The translations under genes and the position numbers were made by a program. A stretch of DNA of 64,000 nt, taken from NCBI GenBank assembly GCA_905221605.1, contig CAJNDS010002819.1:102001-166000 (forward strand), in the 5' to 3' direction. The notes below the pieces were generated by a model. The model was not told the origin of the DNA and ran no database searches. It saw nothing but the letters and a program-made list of their open reading frames with translations. Of this stretch, positions 11,800 through 23,546 are shown in pieces. The number at the start of each line of letters is the position of its first letter. The first letter of the stretch is position 1. The stretch comes from Symbiodinium natans. Taxonomy: Eukaryota; Sar; Dinophyceae; Suessiales; Symbiodiniaceae.

Positions 11800-12029
11800 A
11801 GTTCGTTAGAGCACTTTTGTTTAATGCCCAAATCTTGGTTGAGGCGTCAAGCATCCGCCGACAGGTCCGCTCCGAGTATTCCAGTCTGAGGGTTCTTTCG
11901 TGGATGCCTCTTCCGATTCTTTTGACTCGTGGTAGGGGGTCTGCATTGGTCCGCATTTAGCATGCCTCTCGAAGTGCCCTGTACGGAGTGTCGCAACAGC
12001 AGCTTCCTTTTCCCCTGAGAGCTGTTGCA

Positions 12030-12110
12030 GATGCCGCGGCCTGGAGAGAAGCCGGTGGCGCCACCACGTGCTGCCGAGGCTGCTGAAATGGATTCCGTAG
12101 TCAAAGAGAG
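12030..12110 (+). CDS. Candidate exon, Ala/Pro-rich
   Basis: Acceptor GAGCTGTTGCAG| directly before ATGCCGCGG; reads MPRPGEKPVAPPRAAEAAEM. Low-complexity Ala/Pro linkers of this kind are common in dinoflagellate proteins. Boundaries and frame are uncertain. Confidence 0.25.
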
Positions 12111-12756
12111 CCCAAAATTTCTTCGGCTCTGCTCTCAGAGTGCTCTGAGGTACCTGCAAGGGGCACTGCTGGCGCTGCGACGGGGAACGTGGAACCGATG
12201 GAGCCGACCCGCCAGCCTCAGGACTCCCTTGGGGTTCGCTGAGGCGGTTGTGTCATGTTCCTGTTGAGGGCTGAGTCGTCAGAATTGTGTAAATCTTCGG
12301 GTCATGGCTCAGATTGAGAGCACTATCGAGCACTTGAGTACTTGCGCTGGGCCCGCGGTGGGCCTTTATCGCGGAACGTTGAGAGTCTCTGTGGTCGCTT
12401 TGTCCTGTCCTACTTGTTTCTTGACGGATGTCGTGTAGAACCACTCTTGTCATTGTTATGCACATTCGGCATCTCCAACCCCTTTCGGCAAGGCTTCTGC
12501 TCTGGGCGATGATCTTCCGCCGTGGCTAGAAGTACGGGGGCCCGCGACAAACCCGTCTGCTACCGGCGGTTCAGCAGGTCCCTCCCAGGCCGCAACTGTG
12601 GGCTTGCGGCAGTGTCGGGCTTGCATGAGTCATGTTATTCCTTTTCTCTTGAGACACCTCCCTGTTTTGGGGGCCTCTGGACTTAGATGGCTTTGGTTAC
12701 GGCGTCTCCTGCTCCTGTCCCCTAGCAGTCGTTTGTCGAGAAGTTTTTTGGCCAGT

Positions 12757-12835
12757 GGAGTCCACTGTGGAGGCTGCACCGGCGGAGGCGGCGGTGCCGA
12801 AGCCGAAGAAGGCAAGCAAGGCAAACAAGATTGGA
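12757..12835 (+). CDS. Candidate exon, Ala/Lys-rich
   Basis: Follows TTTGGCCAG|TG and reads STVEAAPAEAAVPKPKKASK before a basic end. A competing Arg-rich frame exists. Either could be a nuclear-localising or linker segment. Confidence 0.25.
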
Positions 12836-13039
12836 AGGCGGCCTGCCCCTGAAAGGAGTGGGGGGGGGGGGTTGTGGCAGAGGGTTTCGGGCCGATGCTG
12901 TTAGCTTTAAGTTGAGACCTTTTTTTCTGTGTGGAACATCCTGGCCATGATTGGCATGAGCCTTTGGTTAGGATCGGTTGTGTTCAGATTGCGTGCCCTT
13001 TAGCCCTTGAGTGCCTGCAGTGGCCCAAGGATTGTCGAG

Positions 13040-13090
13040 GAGGCCGTGGTGGAGGTGGACGTGAGGGGAGCTGTAGAAGAGGAGCTGAGC
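13040..13090 (+). CDS. Candidate acidic exon EAVVEVDVRGAVEEELS
   Basis: Acceptor GATTGTCGAG|GAG, open frame EAVVEVDVRGAVEEELSRWP. The 3' edge is not fixed. Confidence 0.3.
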
Positions 13091-13195
13091 CGGTGGCCTA
13101 GGGGTTCTCGAAGTGTCCCCGAAGCCCACGGAGCAACCTTAATCCCTCGAGAGAACTCAGCCAGTAAGCAAGCCTAAACCGCCAAGCGCCAAAGT

Positions 13196-13357
13196 ACCCC
13201 TAAACCCTCAACCTTAAACCCTGAACCCTACACGGGATCTCCACGGAATTCTTGGCCCATGCAACCTCACCCGGGAGTGTCAAGAGGACGACGATGGGGA
13301 GGAGGTAGTCTTCTCGTTGCTCAGCTGCAAAATCGGGGGTGGGGGGGTTGGGGGGTT

Positions 13358-13388
<31 letters not shown>

Positions 13389-13577
13389 AAGGGGGATGAG
13401 GGGGGGGGGGTGAGGGGGCGGTGAGGCTGGCAGTTCCTCCCGAAGGGTGGGGGGTATACCCTGCAGCTGCCATGATCACATGTACGCAATTCTTTCATGT
13501 AGATCTTTTTCTAGACACAGCCACAGAGAGAGAGAGAGAGAGAGAGATACATGGATATATATATATATATATATATA
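13196..13577. repeat. Telomere-like remnant, G-rich block, (GA)n and (TA)n
   Basis: CCCTAAACCCTCAACCTTAAACCC at 13196-13220 (degenerate CCCTAAA, shown in part), a G-dominated block at about 13331-13420 with a G run of over 25 at 13362-13388, then (GA)n at about 13528-13548 and (TA)n at 13555-13577. No coding. Confidence 0.8.
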
Positions 13578-14349
13578 CTACACAAGTCTCGGTTGTGCAA
13601 GGGGGCGGCAATTGTGTCTCACGAAGCTGCTCAGGCAGCCCTTGGTGACAGAGCCCCCACGGTCACGCGCAGCGGCCTGCGCCTGAGACTTGCTGAAGGG
13701 GGCACCATTTTTTCGTTGCCGTCTTGTGACCCCGATGCGACGCCCCGACAAGACCTCAAGTGGGTTTAGGTCCCGAAGCTGCCCTTTGCAGGGCTGGGAA
13801 GCGAACTTGAGGGTTCGATTCTAGGCGTGGCGCGCAAGTGTGACCCCCTTTCCTCGCTGAAGGAGCCGGCAGGGCCAGAGCCGCATGTGGCGGACGCCTT
13901 GCGCCAGGCCACGTGGCGGGCCGCAGGGGCCCCGGTGCTCAGTGGACCTCGGATCCACTGTGCAATCTGTCCATGTTTGTAGCCGTTTGTTTTTAAACGT
14001 ACGTGTTTTGGATTCCCCTTCTTTTGCTGAAGTGGAGATGAGTGAGGCGGTCTCCGTATCCTGCCATGATTGCTTGAAATAGAACAATCCTACCTTTGAG
14101 GAGGATGCTCAGACCATCCGAACGACGGGAACGGTGCCTCGGCGTTGCAGTTGTTGTGAAGGGTATGCGGCATGTGCGTTAAAAGTAGGTTCCCATGGCT
14201 GGTATGCTGCCGAGTCCCAGATTGCGCATTCTTACAATCTGCAAAGCCAGACTTCAGCTTTTTGGGCAACTACTTGTACTGTAGGCCTTTGGTTTCCAGC
14301 ATCCTCTGGTGCCATCTGTTCTTGTGCTCGCAAGTTCTCGCACAAGCCA

Positions 14350-14438
14350 CAGAGCTCAGAGCTCAGAGCTCAGAGCTCAGAGCTCAGAGCTCAGAGCTCA
14401 GAGCTCAGAGCTCAGAGCTCAGAGCTCAGAGCTCAGAG
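14350..14438. repeat. Heptanucleotide array (CAGAGCT)n
   Basis: About 12-13 near-perfect copies of the 7-bp unit. Because 7 is not a multiple of 3, all three + frames stay open and encode the same heptapeptide (SSELRAQ), which creates long spurious reading frames through this stretch. Confidence 0.9.
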
Positions 14439-15230
14439 CCCCGTCAATGCGCACTGATTCCTATAGCTTTGGTGGAGATGTTTCGGAGAAGGGCTGCCAT
14501 CGCGAAACCCTGCATCCTTCACTACGTGGAAGGATTTGTGGCTTGTGCCTTCTTTCTGCTACTAAGGCTGAGTTCAGGATTTAGGCTGCAAGGATGCGTA
14601 GGGTTTGCAGTTGTCGAAGGTTGTCGAAGGCCTTCGCGAACGCGTGAAGACCTGCCAGAGGAGCATAGAGCAGCCAAATTGCTATTCAAACGCAGTGAGG
14701 ATGACATTCCGCTGGGTACCGATACGGACCCAAGTAACTACACGAATCTCTGGCTGGCTGGGAGAGCCTCGGAATATCTCAGCATGGGAATGAACCTGTC
14801 TGAATGAAGCTTTGGGATCTTCTGTCAAGGTTTGCGCGTTGCTTTTGGAGTGATGCGTCGTGCCAGCGTCACGTTCGGAGACAAAGTGGTGTGTAACAGC
14901 CTTACCTTCGTGATGCCTTTGGTCAACTGAGGAAGCAACGACAGTTATACGAAGCTGGCTTACACGCACGATGCTTCCGATGCAGATAGCTCTTCTCTTG
15001 CTGGGCATCGTGCGATGTGAGATTTGGTCCAATGCAGACTGAAAAAGCTGTAAAGCTGTAGGTTTAATGGAGCAAGTCGAAATGTGTTGTAGTTGGCGCC
15101 TCGGCCCAGAAGGGTTGTAGGACCCATGCATGTACAGAGTCCAAGGATTGTTTTGAGAGGCCTCCGCACCTCCTAGCCCCCCCCAGGTTTTGTGTTCTCA
15201 GTCCTTTGGTCCAACAACTGCCGTCCCCAG

Positions 15231-17885
15231 CATTTCAAGGACCTGGATAGCCGTGTTCTCGATGCTGAAAACATCGGGTTCACCTACGGTGGACGGGTGC
15301 GGCGTGGTTCTCCTGTGTGAGTGCTGTTCATTCTCATGGTCCCGCAGTACATGCCTGCACACAGGTGCTGGGAAGACAAGGCTTCTTCGCGCTCGAGGGT
15401 GTGGAGAAAGCGGTGGAATACTTCCGACGCCAAGGCCGAAACACGCCGTGCGTACTGTACAGTAGCTGTCGTCATACACATCCACAAGGGCCAACGTAGT
15501 ATGCCCGCCAGGCATCAAGGTGCTCGTGATTGGGCAGCGCGAGGCACTGCAGAAGCTGAGAGCTCCTGGCGCCGTTGAAGTCATCGTGGCCGCCGCTGAG
15601 CTGGAATCCCTGGAGCTCTTGATCAGGCGCTACTACCAAGTGACAAGTAGTGGATTCGGAAACATTGAGACTCAGAGGGCCAAAGGGGATCCCCGTCGAC
15701 TCCAAGGTTCCTAGGTCACCAGTTCTCAGAGCTTCGAGAGCTTCGAGAGCTTCGAAGAGCAGTGGAGAGCGTTGCGTTTTGAATGTTGAGTGTCATTAGC
15801 ATAAAAGTAGCCTAAGTGCATGTGAAACACAGGAAGCTTTCCAAGAGTGGAGGGATGCCGCACCCACGCCCAATTGCCCTTTGAGATAGGCCTAGTTTCG
15901 GATCTCTCTGGTCTTAGGGTCTTGCCTTCAGCGTTCGCGCAGACAGATCGCCACCGATACAGCTTCTGTGCGTCTTGAAGCAAGGACAAGATTGATGATG
16001 CCATCGTGCTCAAGAAGGGCTTCGAGAAGAAATGCAACACGGCTGAAGTGAGCTGCTGGAAAGTAGGTTGATGTTCACCATGGCCACCCTGGCCGAACCT
16101 CCCACAGAGTCAGTTCTCCGCCATCGATGTTTTAAGGACCCCCCCCTCCCCCATCAACATGGAATGCTTCACGAGCCGCAATTAATGGGGAAGAAAGAGG
16201 GAAAGAGAGATAGAGAGATAATGCTAGAAGCTCGAGCCGGGGCCGCTCTAAAACGGTGGCATCGCAGATTCCTCCTTGCCGGGACCAGAGCCGAAGCTTG
16301 GCTCTGATGGCCCATGTACACCGGGGGGGGGGTCGTCCCTGGCCTGTTCGGGAATCCAGTGCACATGCAAGCCACAGATGTGGAAGTCAAGTTGCCGCCC
16401 TGAATACAGTGGGGCCCATACAACAGAGCCAACAGTTCAAGGGGCCGCGTGTAGACACTTGTGGGGCAAAAGTGGGCCCCACTGCCAATGACAGTTCGAA
16501 AGGCACCCGAAAGAACTGGATGGCAATTTAAAACATGACTCCGCAGGAGCCAGGGAGCGGCAACAAGGTAGACACACGGTACCCTCCTCGGCACTTGCCC
16601 TTAAACAAGCAAGCGCTCAGTGTCGGGTGGCACAGGAAAAGGTGGCCGGAAGAGACCTCTTTCGGTTTCCTGCCCAGATGCAAGAACTGAAGCCCCGAAG
16701 ACGACATCAAAGGTGCCTCAGTGCCCAAAATGTTCGCATGCTGTGGCCGTGGAGAGGGCCTGGTGTCAATAAGACAGGGAGCCCAAAGCCCAGTTGCTTG
16801 AGCAGGCCTGTGCTCACCTACTCAACTGAAGTCTGAAGGCACAGATGGAAACTAAGTGCTGGCTTCTAGTTGCAAGCCTTCTGTACGCCGTGGATGTCCA
16901 GTTGGCCTTAACAGCCAAAGGAGTGTCACCCCCATGTGCTCGTATGCCGCACGCCCCTCAAAGCAGCCCGTTTGTGGGCTAAACTTGCAGGAAGGGATCG
17001 TGAAACTTATGCTCGCTGTAGCAACTGGCAACATGGCAGGGGGCACTTCCGGGTTGAAGACCGTGCGGCCTATGCGCGTCTTGTGTTATGCTCACCTGTC
17101 CGCTCTTGCCGGCCCAAAGCCACCCCAAGAACCCGCAGTTTGGAGGTCCCATCGTCAGCAGAGACGAGTTCCGCAAGGAGCAGGCGCATCCGGGCAGCGT
17201 TGTCAGCATGCTTCGGCGGCTTCGGGCTTAGCGGTCTTAGCGCAAGATGGGATCCTTTTGGGCCTCAACGGCATGGGAAAACCAGCTTCACCGATGCTGC
17301 ACTTCAACAGCTCACGAGAAAACCCTCCAAGTGCAGGAGGAGCGGCGCCTGGATGCCGCAGTTCGAAACTGGGCTCCGGATTTAAAGCGGCTGTGTTGAG
17401 AGAGAGAACATCCCCGCTGGGGATGGTGTGCTTACGTCGAGTAGCTCGCTGCCCTCTGCTTGTCTCTACATTGTGTGTGCTGCCATAAGGCCGGTGGTAC
17501 AAGGAAGAGGGCCGCCAGCTCCAGGCGGGGCACCATGCACTCGGCCTTTGATCTTGTGCTTTTCTGGTTTAAGGGTGTCCACGTGGGACATGAGGAACCA
17601 TGTGGAACTGTTTCTGTCATTCAGGACTCTCTGTGTATTCACGCAGGGACATGCTATGACATGCTCTTGTTCGTGGCTTCGCTGGTGTCTCTGAGGGGGT
17701 CAGTTGGCGATGACTACTGTCGCACAGTGCAGGTGAAGTATACCTTCGACGAGAAGGGCGATTTCCTTCCGAGCTATGACCTGCCACTCGTCAAAACATC
17801 GCATTTGACTCGTTTGACCCCTGAAGTCTTCTTCCATACCCAGCAGGCTTGCACGACCACACAGCGTTTCATGTGCCTGCATTAA
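15231..17885 (+). CDS. Regnase/ZC3H12A-like NYN (PIN-fold) ribonuclease, multi-exon
   Basis: Exons 15231-15296, 15365-15449, 15512-15639, 15985-16047, 17130-17205, 17311-17372 (or -17378) and 17733-17885 (TAA) join in phase. The family cleaves single-stranded or stem-loop RNA using acidic residues in four places. Here they are VLDAENIGFTYGG (Asp and Asn of the D-x-x-N motif), IDDAIVLKKGFE (the Asp-Asp pair) and IVSRDEFR (the SND/SRD aspartate), in the right order. Further family marks are LEGVEKAVEYFRRQGR (after the first motif) and VKYTFDEKGDFLPSYDLPL at the C-terminal end, matching the family's SYxF...F.P..DPL tail. No CCCH finger is visible. Donors are GT, GC, GT, GT, GC and GC/GA; the introns are 68 and 62 nt, then longer. 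The 5' exon with the start codon was not found. The terminal exon could splice after LPLVK instead of ending at TAA. Confidence 0.72.
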
Positions 17886-18897
17886 ATAAGTTTCAAGATT
17901 GGAAGTGACGCTGAGAAGATTTCTTGTACATGTCATCTGCAAGACTGGCCGGGAGCAAAGAAAACCAAAGGTAGTCTACGATCACCTTTACCGACGTTTA
18001 CAAGTGCTTCTCAGTCATGATTCTTCCATCTTCGCACCTCAGCATGTGGATACGGATTGTTAGGAGGTCAACGTCAGCGAAGGCTTGCTTTCCAAACATC
18101 TTCTCTGGATGGTTGTGTTTTATATAGATATATACATATATATGTATCTGCACACACCTTTTTGGATAGTGAAAGAATAAGTGCACACGACCAAGCCGAC
18201 GATAAAGTGTAACTTCGATGGCCGAAGAAGCTCAGCTTGCCCCTAGACCTTCTGGCAAAGTCCTGTAAAAGCAACGCCAGTTTCCCGCCGTCGGCTGTTC
18301 CGATGTTGGCTTTTTCATGTTGTCATCGTCCTGGTTTGCTGCTTCAGTCTGTTTTATCCAGATCACTCTGAGACCTTGAAACCCCCCCATGTAATCCCAT
18401 GATCCATAGCAATCTCAGACTTCTCGACAGAGCCCTCGGGTACCATCGGTCAACATTTTCAGGGGCCACCCCTGACAAGCCCTGCTGCCGAGGTCCCGAC
18501 CCCTCGTCATGTACACCAAGGATCTCACGGGGCTCTCAGAAGTTTACCTCCCATCCCTCGTGTTATGTTAGCTCGTTGATGCGTGAATTTAGCCTGTGGC
18601 TCGTTCTCAGGTGGCGATCTTGGGGAAAACCTCCTTCAAAGTCTAGCCATTAGCGGAGGCTGAGGATCAGGGATACTTCAAGTGAAACTATTCCAGTGAG
18701 GGCCGGGGGTGGTCTCATCAACAGTTTGCACCAAGTCAGCCCCTGTATGCGTATGTTACTCTATGTTCCCGCGATGCATGGCAAGTAATCGCCGTAAAGG
18801 GGTCTCATCGTTTAACCTCTCTGTTGAAGATAAAGATCGTGGTGTGGCATAGGTAGGACTGCACGTGCATGCTTGCATGCCGTTCTGCCCTCTAAAG
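17886..18897. other. Non-coding stretch
   Basis: Contains a short TA-rich run (about 18120-18145). I see no supported exon, RNA gene or mobile element. Confidence 0.4.
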
Positions 18898-19047
18898 CTC
18901 CAACAGAAGATTTTGGAGACACTTCTCAGCAGGAACAGCAAGATGGCTATGCGGCATAGTGACTCCGTGCTCAACACGCAGGCTGATTTCAGGGACTGTC
19001 AAAAGTTGTTTCTGGAACGGCTGGCGCATTTTGATTGCTGTCCGCAG
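18898..19047 (+). CDS. Coding exon of a coiled-coil protein
   Basis: Acceptor CCTCTAAAG| then 50 in-phase codons to CCGCAG|GC (GC donor). It begins LQQKILETLLSRNSKMAM and ends LFLERLAHFDCC. Composition is strongly coding. It is probably part of the same gene as the exons at 20248 and 23204, because all three are + strand, charged and helical, but no single family is recognised. Confidence 0.5.
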
Positions 19048-20247
19048 GCTAAAATGTCCTTGTGGGAATATCACCAGCTGCCTACACAATTTTAGTGACT
19101 TGGAATATAGGCTACGTCCTGTGAGGTCCCTGAAGACCCAAGTGGCGCAGGCGACTGAGGCTTGGAACACACCCTGTATTTGACAGGTGCTTGCGCCATG
19201 CCGGCATGGAAGCCCCGGCAGCATCCGCTCTGAGTGAACAGTTGTCGCAAGCTTCCCAAGGAAAATTTCAGTGCGTGTAAGGCCTGCCTGTTTTCGGCGA
19301 GCATCATGCTGAACCTCACCAATATTCCGTGTCACGCAGCTCTGCTAGTGCAGATGACGTCGTGCGGGGTGTGTCCCCGAGTAACGACTCAAGACCTCGA
19401 GTCGTTTAGGCGCACACACACACACACACTCCCCCAGAAGTCATGAAGTGTCAGGTTATGTTGTGAATATGAAAGGGTGTTCTGCTGCAAGGTATCTTGA
19501 GAAGAACTAAGAGCCGTGGGCTTGCAAACTGAAGCAGTTCTTTCCCGAATACGAAATAAATGAACAATACCCCTAGGCCTCGTGGCTTTTTCATGTGCAC
19601 ACCTGGAGAAGCTACCACACCTTTAATGTCATGTCAGCGTGCTAGCCCATAGTTTGGGGCTCCAAACACGTCCGGGCCCTCAATCTCTCATTTTGGGAAC
19701 CTCCCCCCCCCAACTACGGGCGCCTAAAGAAGAGAAGATGAGGCTGCAGGAGCTGTGTCGCTTCTGCACGAAATGAAGAATCGAGCAGTTCTGCGAGAGG
19801 GAGGGCCACGAACACGTTGAACGCAACCCGCTTGTTCCTTTTCACGCTGTTGTTCCATCTGGCTACTCCGGTGTGCCTCTTTGCTATGGAAAGAAGAAAG
19901 CACACAGACGGGAGGCATTAAGGATTGCTTTCGAGCCTTCTCTCTCGCTGGCTTTGCCACTTTATGTAGAACGGGCTTTGCGCTGAAACTATTGTAGAAG
20001 CGCTGGCTTTGCGAGCTTGGAGAAAAATGCTTGGCGTGCCGAATGCTGAACACACGAAGAAACCACACTGAATCCTGAGAGTAGAAGCTTGTAAGTTGTA
20101 AGCATTCCTCGGAGAGGAAGACAGCAGAGAAGCGCGGGGTGTAGCGTCAGCAGATCAAGCTGAATCGAAGCTATGTTGCTCGATTTGGCAGCCCGAACCA
20201 TCTCACTGTTACGGCGCAGAGTTTCACGCAAGTCTTGCGGCAGTCAG

Positions 20248-20331
20248 GAGTCCAAACAAGCGGGCGCCATTGCGCGGCGTGAGCGCGAGCGTCGGCGACG
20301 GCGGGTCCTCGTGGAGCAGCAGCGTGAGCAG
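20248..20331 (+). CDS. Coding exon, Arg/Glu-rich helix
   Basis: Acceptor GCGGCAGTCAG| and donor GAGCAG|GTTGGC frame 28 codons in phase 0. Contains AIARRERERRRRRVLVEQQR, a highly charged single helix of the sort seen in cytoskeletal coiled-coil proteins. Confidence 0.5.
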
Positions 20332-21459
20332 GTTGGCCCATTGCTGTTTCAGAAGCCATTTTTTCGGTGGTTCTCGGTGGGTTCTTCGGGGCGTTGGCAC
20401 GTGATCTCATGGGGATTCAGACTGGAGAAGATGCAACAGCTTGTGTCTCCCATGTTGTGTAGCCCCCTTGTTGCTAAGTGGGTGCTTACCTTGAGACTTT
20501 GGAAGCTTGCCAGGATAAGGCAGACAATAATCTGGCTTCCTTGCTGTTGGCCACGACGATACCTGCTGCTTAAGGAATTTAGTGTTGCTTTGCAGTTGAG
20601 GTGCCTTCAATTTCCATGAACAGCTATGTTCAAGCAGACTCTACGCAAGGGTTGATGCTGCCGACAGCGAATCAAGCAGTCCCCGATGATCCCGAAGCCG
20701 AGCACACCTGAGCACACCTTGACATCAACACCTGCAAAAAAGAGAGATCGACCGACACACACACACACAGACACACCCACACACGCAAACTAATTTGGCA
20801 TCTGGGGCATCCCTCGGCATCCCGAAGTGTCAGGAGATGCTCGAGGAGAACCAGCTTGAGCAGGTCCCGTCCTAGTTTTTGTTGCGACTTTGGCGGCTCA
20901 AGGGGAGACCATTCTTGGACACGTGATGCGTGTACCGGGCGTCGCTGAAGCCGTCAAAAGGGTCCCTCCCCCCACCCCCCCTCTGTCGACTTTGGCGGCT
21001 TCTTGGGAGCCGTCCTGGCGAGGTGTTGCTCGAGAAGCTGGGGCGCCAGTCTATCGAGGTGCGATTTGTTTTGTGTTTTTTGTTTCGACTTGCGAGTCGT
21101 TGACGGTTTCTGGTCCGGAAACGCCGCAACAACGCACATGTTCTTTCGGCCTGGGTGGGCGAATTTTCAGCGGTTTCATAGCGAGCCAGAGCCATGCACA
21201 TCGAATGTGAACTGTGGGGATGGCAAGGAAGTTCGGTGGGGTCATGTGGTGCAATGGAAGAAGGCAGCTAGGGGAAACGCAGCCCAAACTCTGAAGAGGA
21301 GAGTGCCATCAGCTACCGCAGCTGGCGGGCAAAGACCTTCGAGGAGGTCGTTGTCAGGCGCGCCATTTGGCGTGACCACGTGCAACCTTTCGGTTTCTGA
21401 TGGGTTCTTCTTCCTGGAGAGATGTAAGGGCCCCATAAGTGCCGCAATGCATATGGTAA

Positions 21460-21840
21460 TGTGTATATATATACACAGGTGTATATACATATGTATCAAT
21501 ACATATGTTCGTGCATTGTACACCGTGTGCATGTATGTGAATGTTTCCCACATATGTCATAAAGAATGTAATGTGTGTAATATATATATATATATATATA
21601 TATATATTTCTTTATTTATTTTTATTTTTCATTTAATAATCATGGTCATAAATAAGTACAGACATAAATAAATATAAATACAAAAATAAATATAAATATA
21701 AATACAAAAATAAAAATAAATATAAATATAAATACAAATATAAATATAAATAGAAATAGAAATAGAAATATAAATACAAATATTAAATAAATAAATAAAT
21801 AAATAAATAAATCAATATATATATATATATATACACACAG
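21460..21840. repeat. A/T microsatellite island
   Basis: (TA)n at about 21578-21606, then a purine-rich AAATA/AAATAC/AAATAG hexamer series to about 21780, (AAAT)n to about 21812, and (TA)n again to 21832, in a GC-rich neighbourhood. Confidence 0.85.
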
Positions 21841-22474
21841 GTGTGTGTAGTGACGGTGCTGGTTCAAGAAGGCGAAAGTTCCAGGTGAGGATGCTCTGGA
21901 TCTCTTAAAGTATAGGAGCACACGTCCAGGAATAAAACCTCACCACCCTGAGGGTACCCTCAGCTTCTTAGCAATTTTCTTATTTTCAAGGTCCGTTACT
22001 GCAGGGCCCGCACCAAGCCGAAACTAAGAAAATGAACCCCTCATTTTCCTAGTTTCCTGTTGGGCCTGAAAATTGGTCCGAAGCCCCGTCCCCTACCCTC
22101 CCAGCGGCAGCCTCAAAACAATTCCGACACTCGAAAACCCTCCCCGAACTCTTGATATAAATTAGGTGATGAGTCCCTCATTTTCTCATTTTCTTTTTGG
22201 GCCGGAAAGTGGCTCCGGAAACCCTGCACAAACCCTCCCTGACCTGCCCAAACAAGCCCAAGCTGAAGTCGGCCCCAAATCTGAGGGTACCCTGGATTCC
22301 TCGTTTTAGTTTTCAATAGCTCTTTTTTCCGCACTTTTTGGGGTGTCGACTCTCGGCCGAGCCCCAACGTCGTCGTATTCAGTTGTCACTGTAGATATAA
22401 TTGCAGAAAATATGTGCATGCGTGTATGGCTATATATATATATATACATGTATATATATATATATATATTTATT

Positions 22475-22635
22475 CCCCACCCTAGATGTGGGGTTGTTAG
22501 ATTTTAAACTCAACTCTTCTCCTCGCCCGGAACTCTTCTCCTCGCCCGGTCTACTCCTCGCTGGAGCGCCCAACCCCAGAGTCTTCATGGAGTGCCCAAC
22601 CCCAGAGTGTGTATCTCTACCAAGAGAGGGTGGGG
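22475..22635. mobile_element. Second, shorter copy of the MITE-like element
   Basis: Left end CCCCACCCTA (22475-22484) with TGTGGGGTTGTTAGATTTT inside; right end GAGGGTGGGG (22626-22635) followed by ATGTTCGAAGTAAAAT. The same order of blocks as at 5490-5859, but only about two internal GGAGTGCCCAACCCCAGAGT units. Confidence 0.6.
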
Positions 22636-23203
22636 ATGTTCGAAGTAAAATATTTTTTATGTGCGTGTATGTGTATGTGCCGTGAGTGAGTGAGTGTCGC
22701 ATCTGGCGCAATGCCGACGCTGCCGGGAGGAATCGGCAGGCACGGCAGCAGCAGTACTCGGCGCAGAAGAGGGCAGACAAGGAGGAGGTCTGCGAAGAAT
22801 TGGGCTTGGGGCGGATTTGAAAGCACAGCGCTTGTATTCTTGCGAGGAGGAATTCGGGCTAGACGGGGTTGCCTCAATTCCTTTGTTTATGGCTTGGGCA
22901 TGCCTGCATAGCTACTTCTGTTTTGTTGACTCCCTTTGAAAGCGCTTTTTCAGGTGCTTCGGCGGGACCAGGCACGGTGAGGGTTGACTCCGCTTGAGTC
23001 GGCTTAAGGTGATAGGGAGAGAGGAAGGAGAAGGGGCCGGACGCTTTGCGCGTCTGTCTATTTCGTCGGTCGTTCTTCGTGAGGGCTCCTCAATTGAGGC
23101 CTTCTCAAAGGCCTGCCATTGTACTACCAATGGGTTTGGGTGCCTGAGCAAAAAGACTCTTTAGGAAAGCAGGCGCAGCATATGCTTCCATGGCCATGCG
23201 CAG

Positions 23204-23430
23204 GATCTACGGGACGAGATGGTGGAGACCATGCGAGAGCAAGAGGAGCTGGCAGAGGGACAGTCGGATCTTGACAAACCCAAGGCATCTTTGCAAGCAG
23301 TGGCTCTACGGCAAAAACACTTGCAGAATGAGTCTTTAAGGAAGCAGAAGTTCATGGTTGGAATTCCCAGTGCGCCAGAGGAGCGTGAGCATGTGCGGTA
23401 CCGGGCCATCGAGCCTGGGCCCCGTGAGAG
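23204..23430 (+). CDS. Coding exon of a coiled-coil protein
   Basis: Acceptor CATGCGCAG|GAT, then 75 codons in one frame and a possible GT donor in CGTGAGAG|GTCTTGG (phase 2 exit). Starts DLRDEMVETMREQEELAEGQ and continues through SLQAVALRQKHLQNESLRKQ. It is heptad-like and charged throughout. Probably continues the protein encoded at 18.9 and 20.2 kb. Confidence 0.5.
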
Positions 23431-23462
23431 GTCTTGGAGATCTCTCCCTCTCCCTCTCTGAG

Positions 23463-23546
23463 CACTCTTTCTGTCTTTCTGTCTTTCTGTCTTTCTGTCT
23501 TTCTGTCTTTCTGTCTTTCTGTCTTTCTTTCTTCTTTAGGTTCGGT
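23463..23546 (+). repeat. (TTTCTGTC)n microsatellite acting as a pyrimidine tract
   Basis: Eight-bp unit repeated about seven times, then TTTCTTTCTTCTTTAG|G. The array ends directly at an AG|G acceptor, so it supplies the pyrimidine tract of a likely 3' splice site. Confidence 0.6.

Larger units (their letters stand above)
20332..23203. other. Intron-like stretch with AT-rich microsatellites and a MITE-like copy
   Basis: No exon I can support between the two coiled-coil exons. It contains a (CA)n run (about 20757-20772), the A/T island at 21460-21840, a duplicated block around 22040-22075 and 22165-22200 (CCTCATTTTC...GGGCCTGAAA and CCCTCATTTTC...GGGCCGGAAA), and the short inverted-repeat element at 22475-22635. 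Confidence 0.4.

Noticed and set aside
14172-14807. 211-codon + frame
   Set aside because: Held open by the heptanucleotide array. The C-terminal part after 14620 (REDLPEEHRAAKLLFKRSED) might hide a real exon but has no clear junction.
21003-21671. 222-codon + frame
   Set aside because: The last third is a translated AT microsatellite (YIYIYIYIS), and no acceptor or family signal supports the rest.
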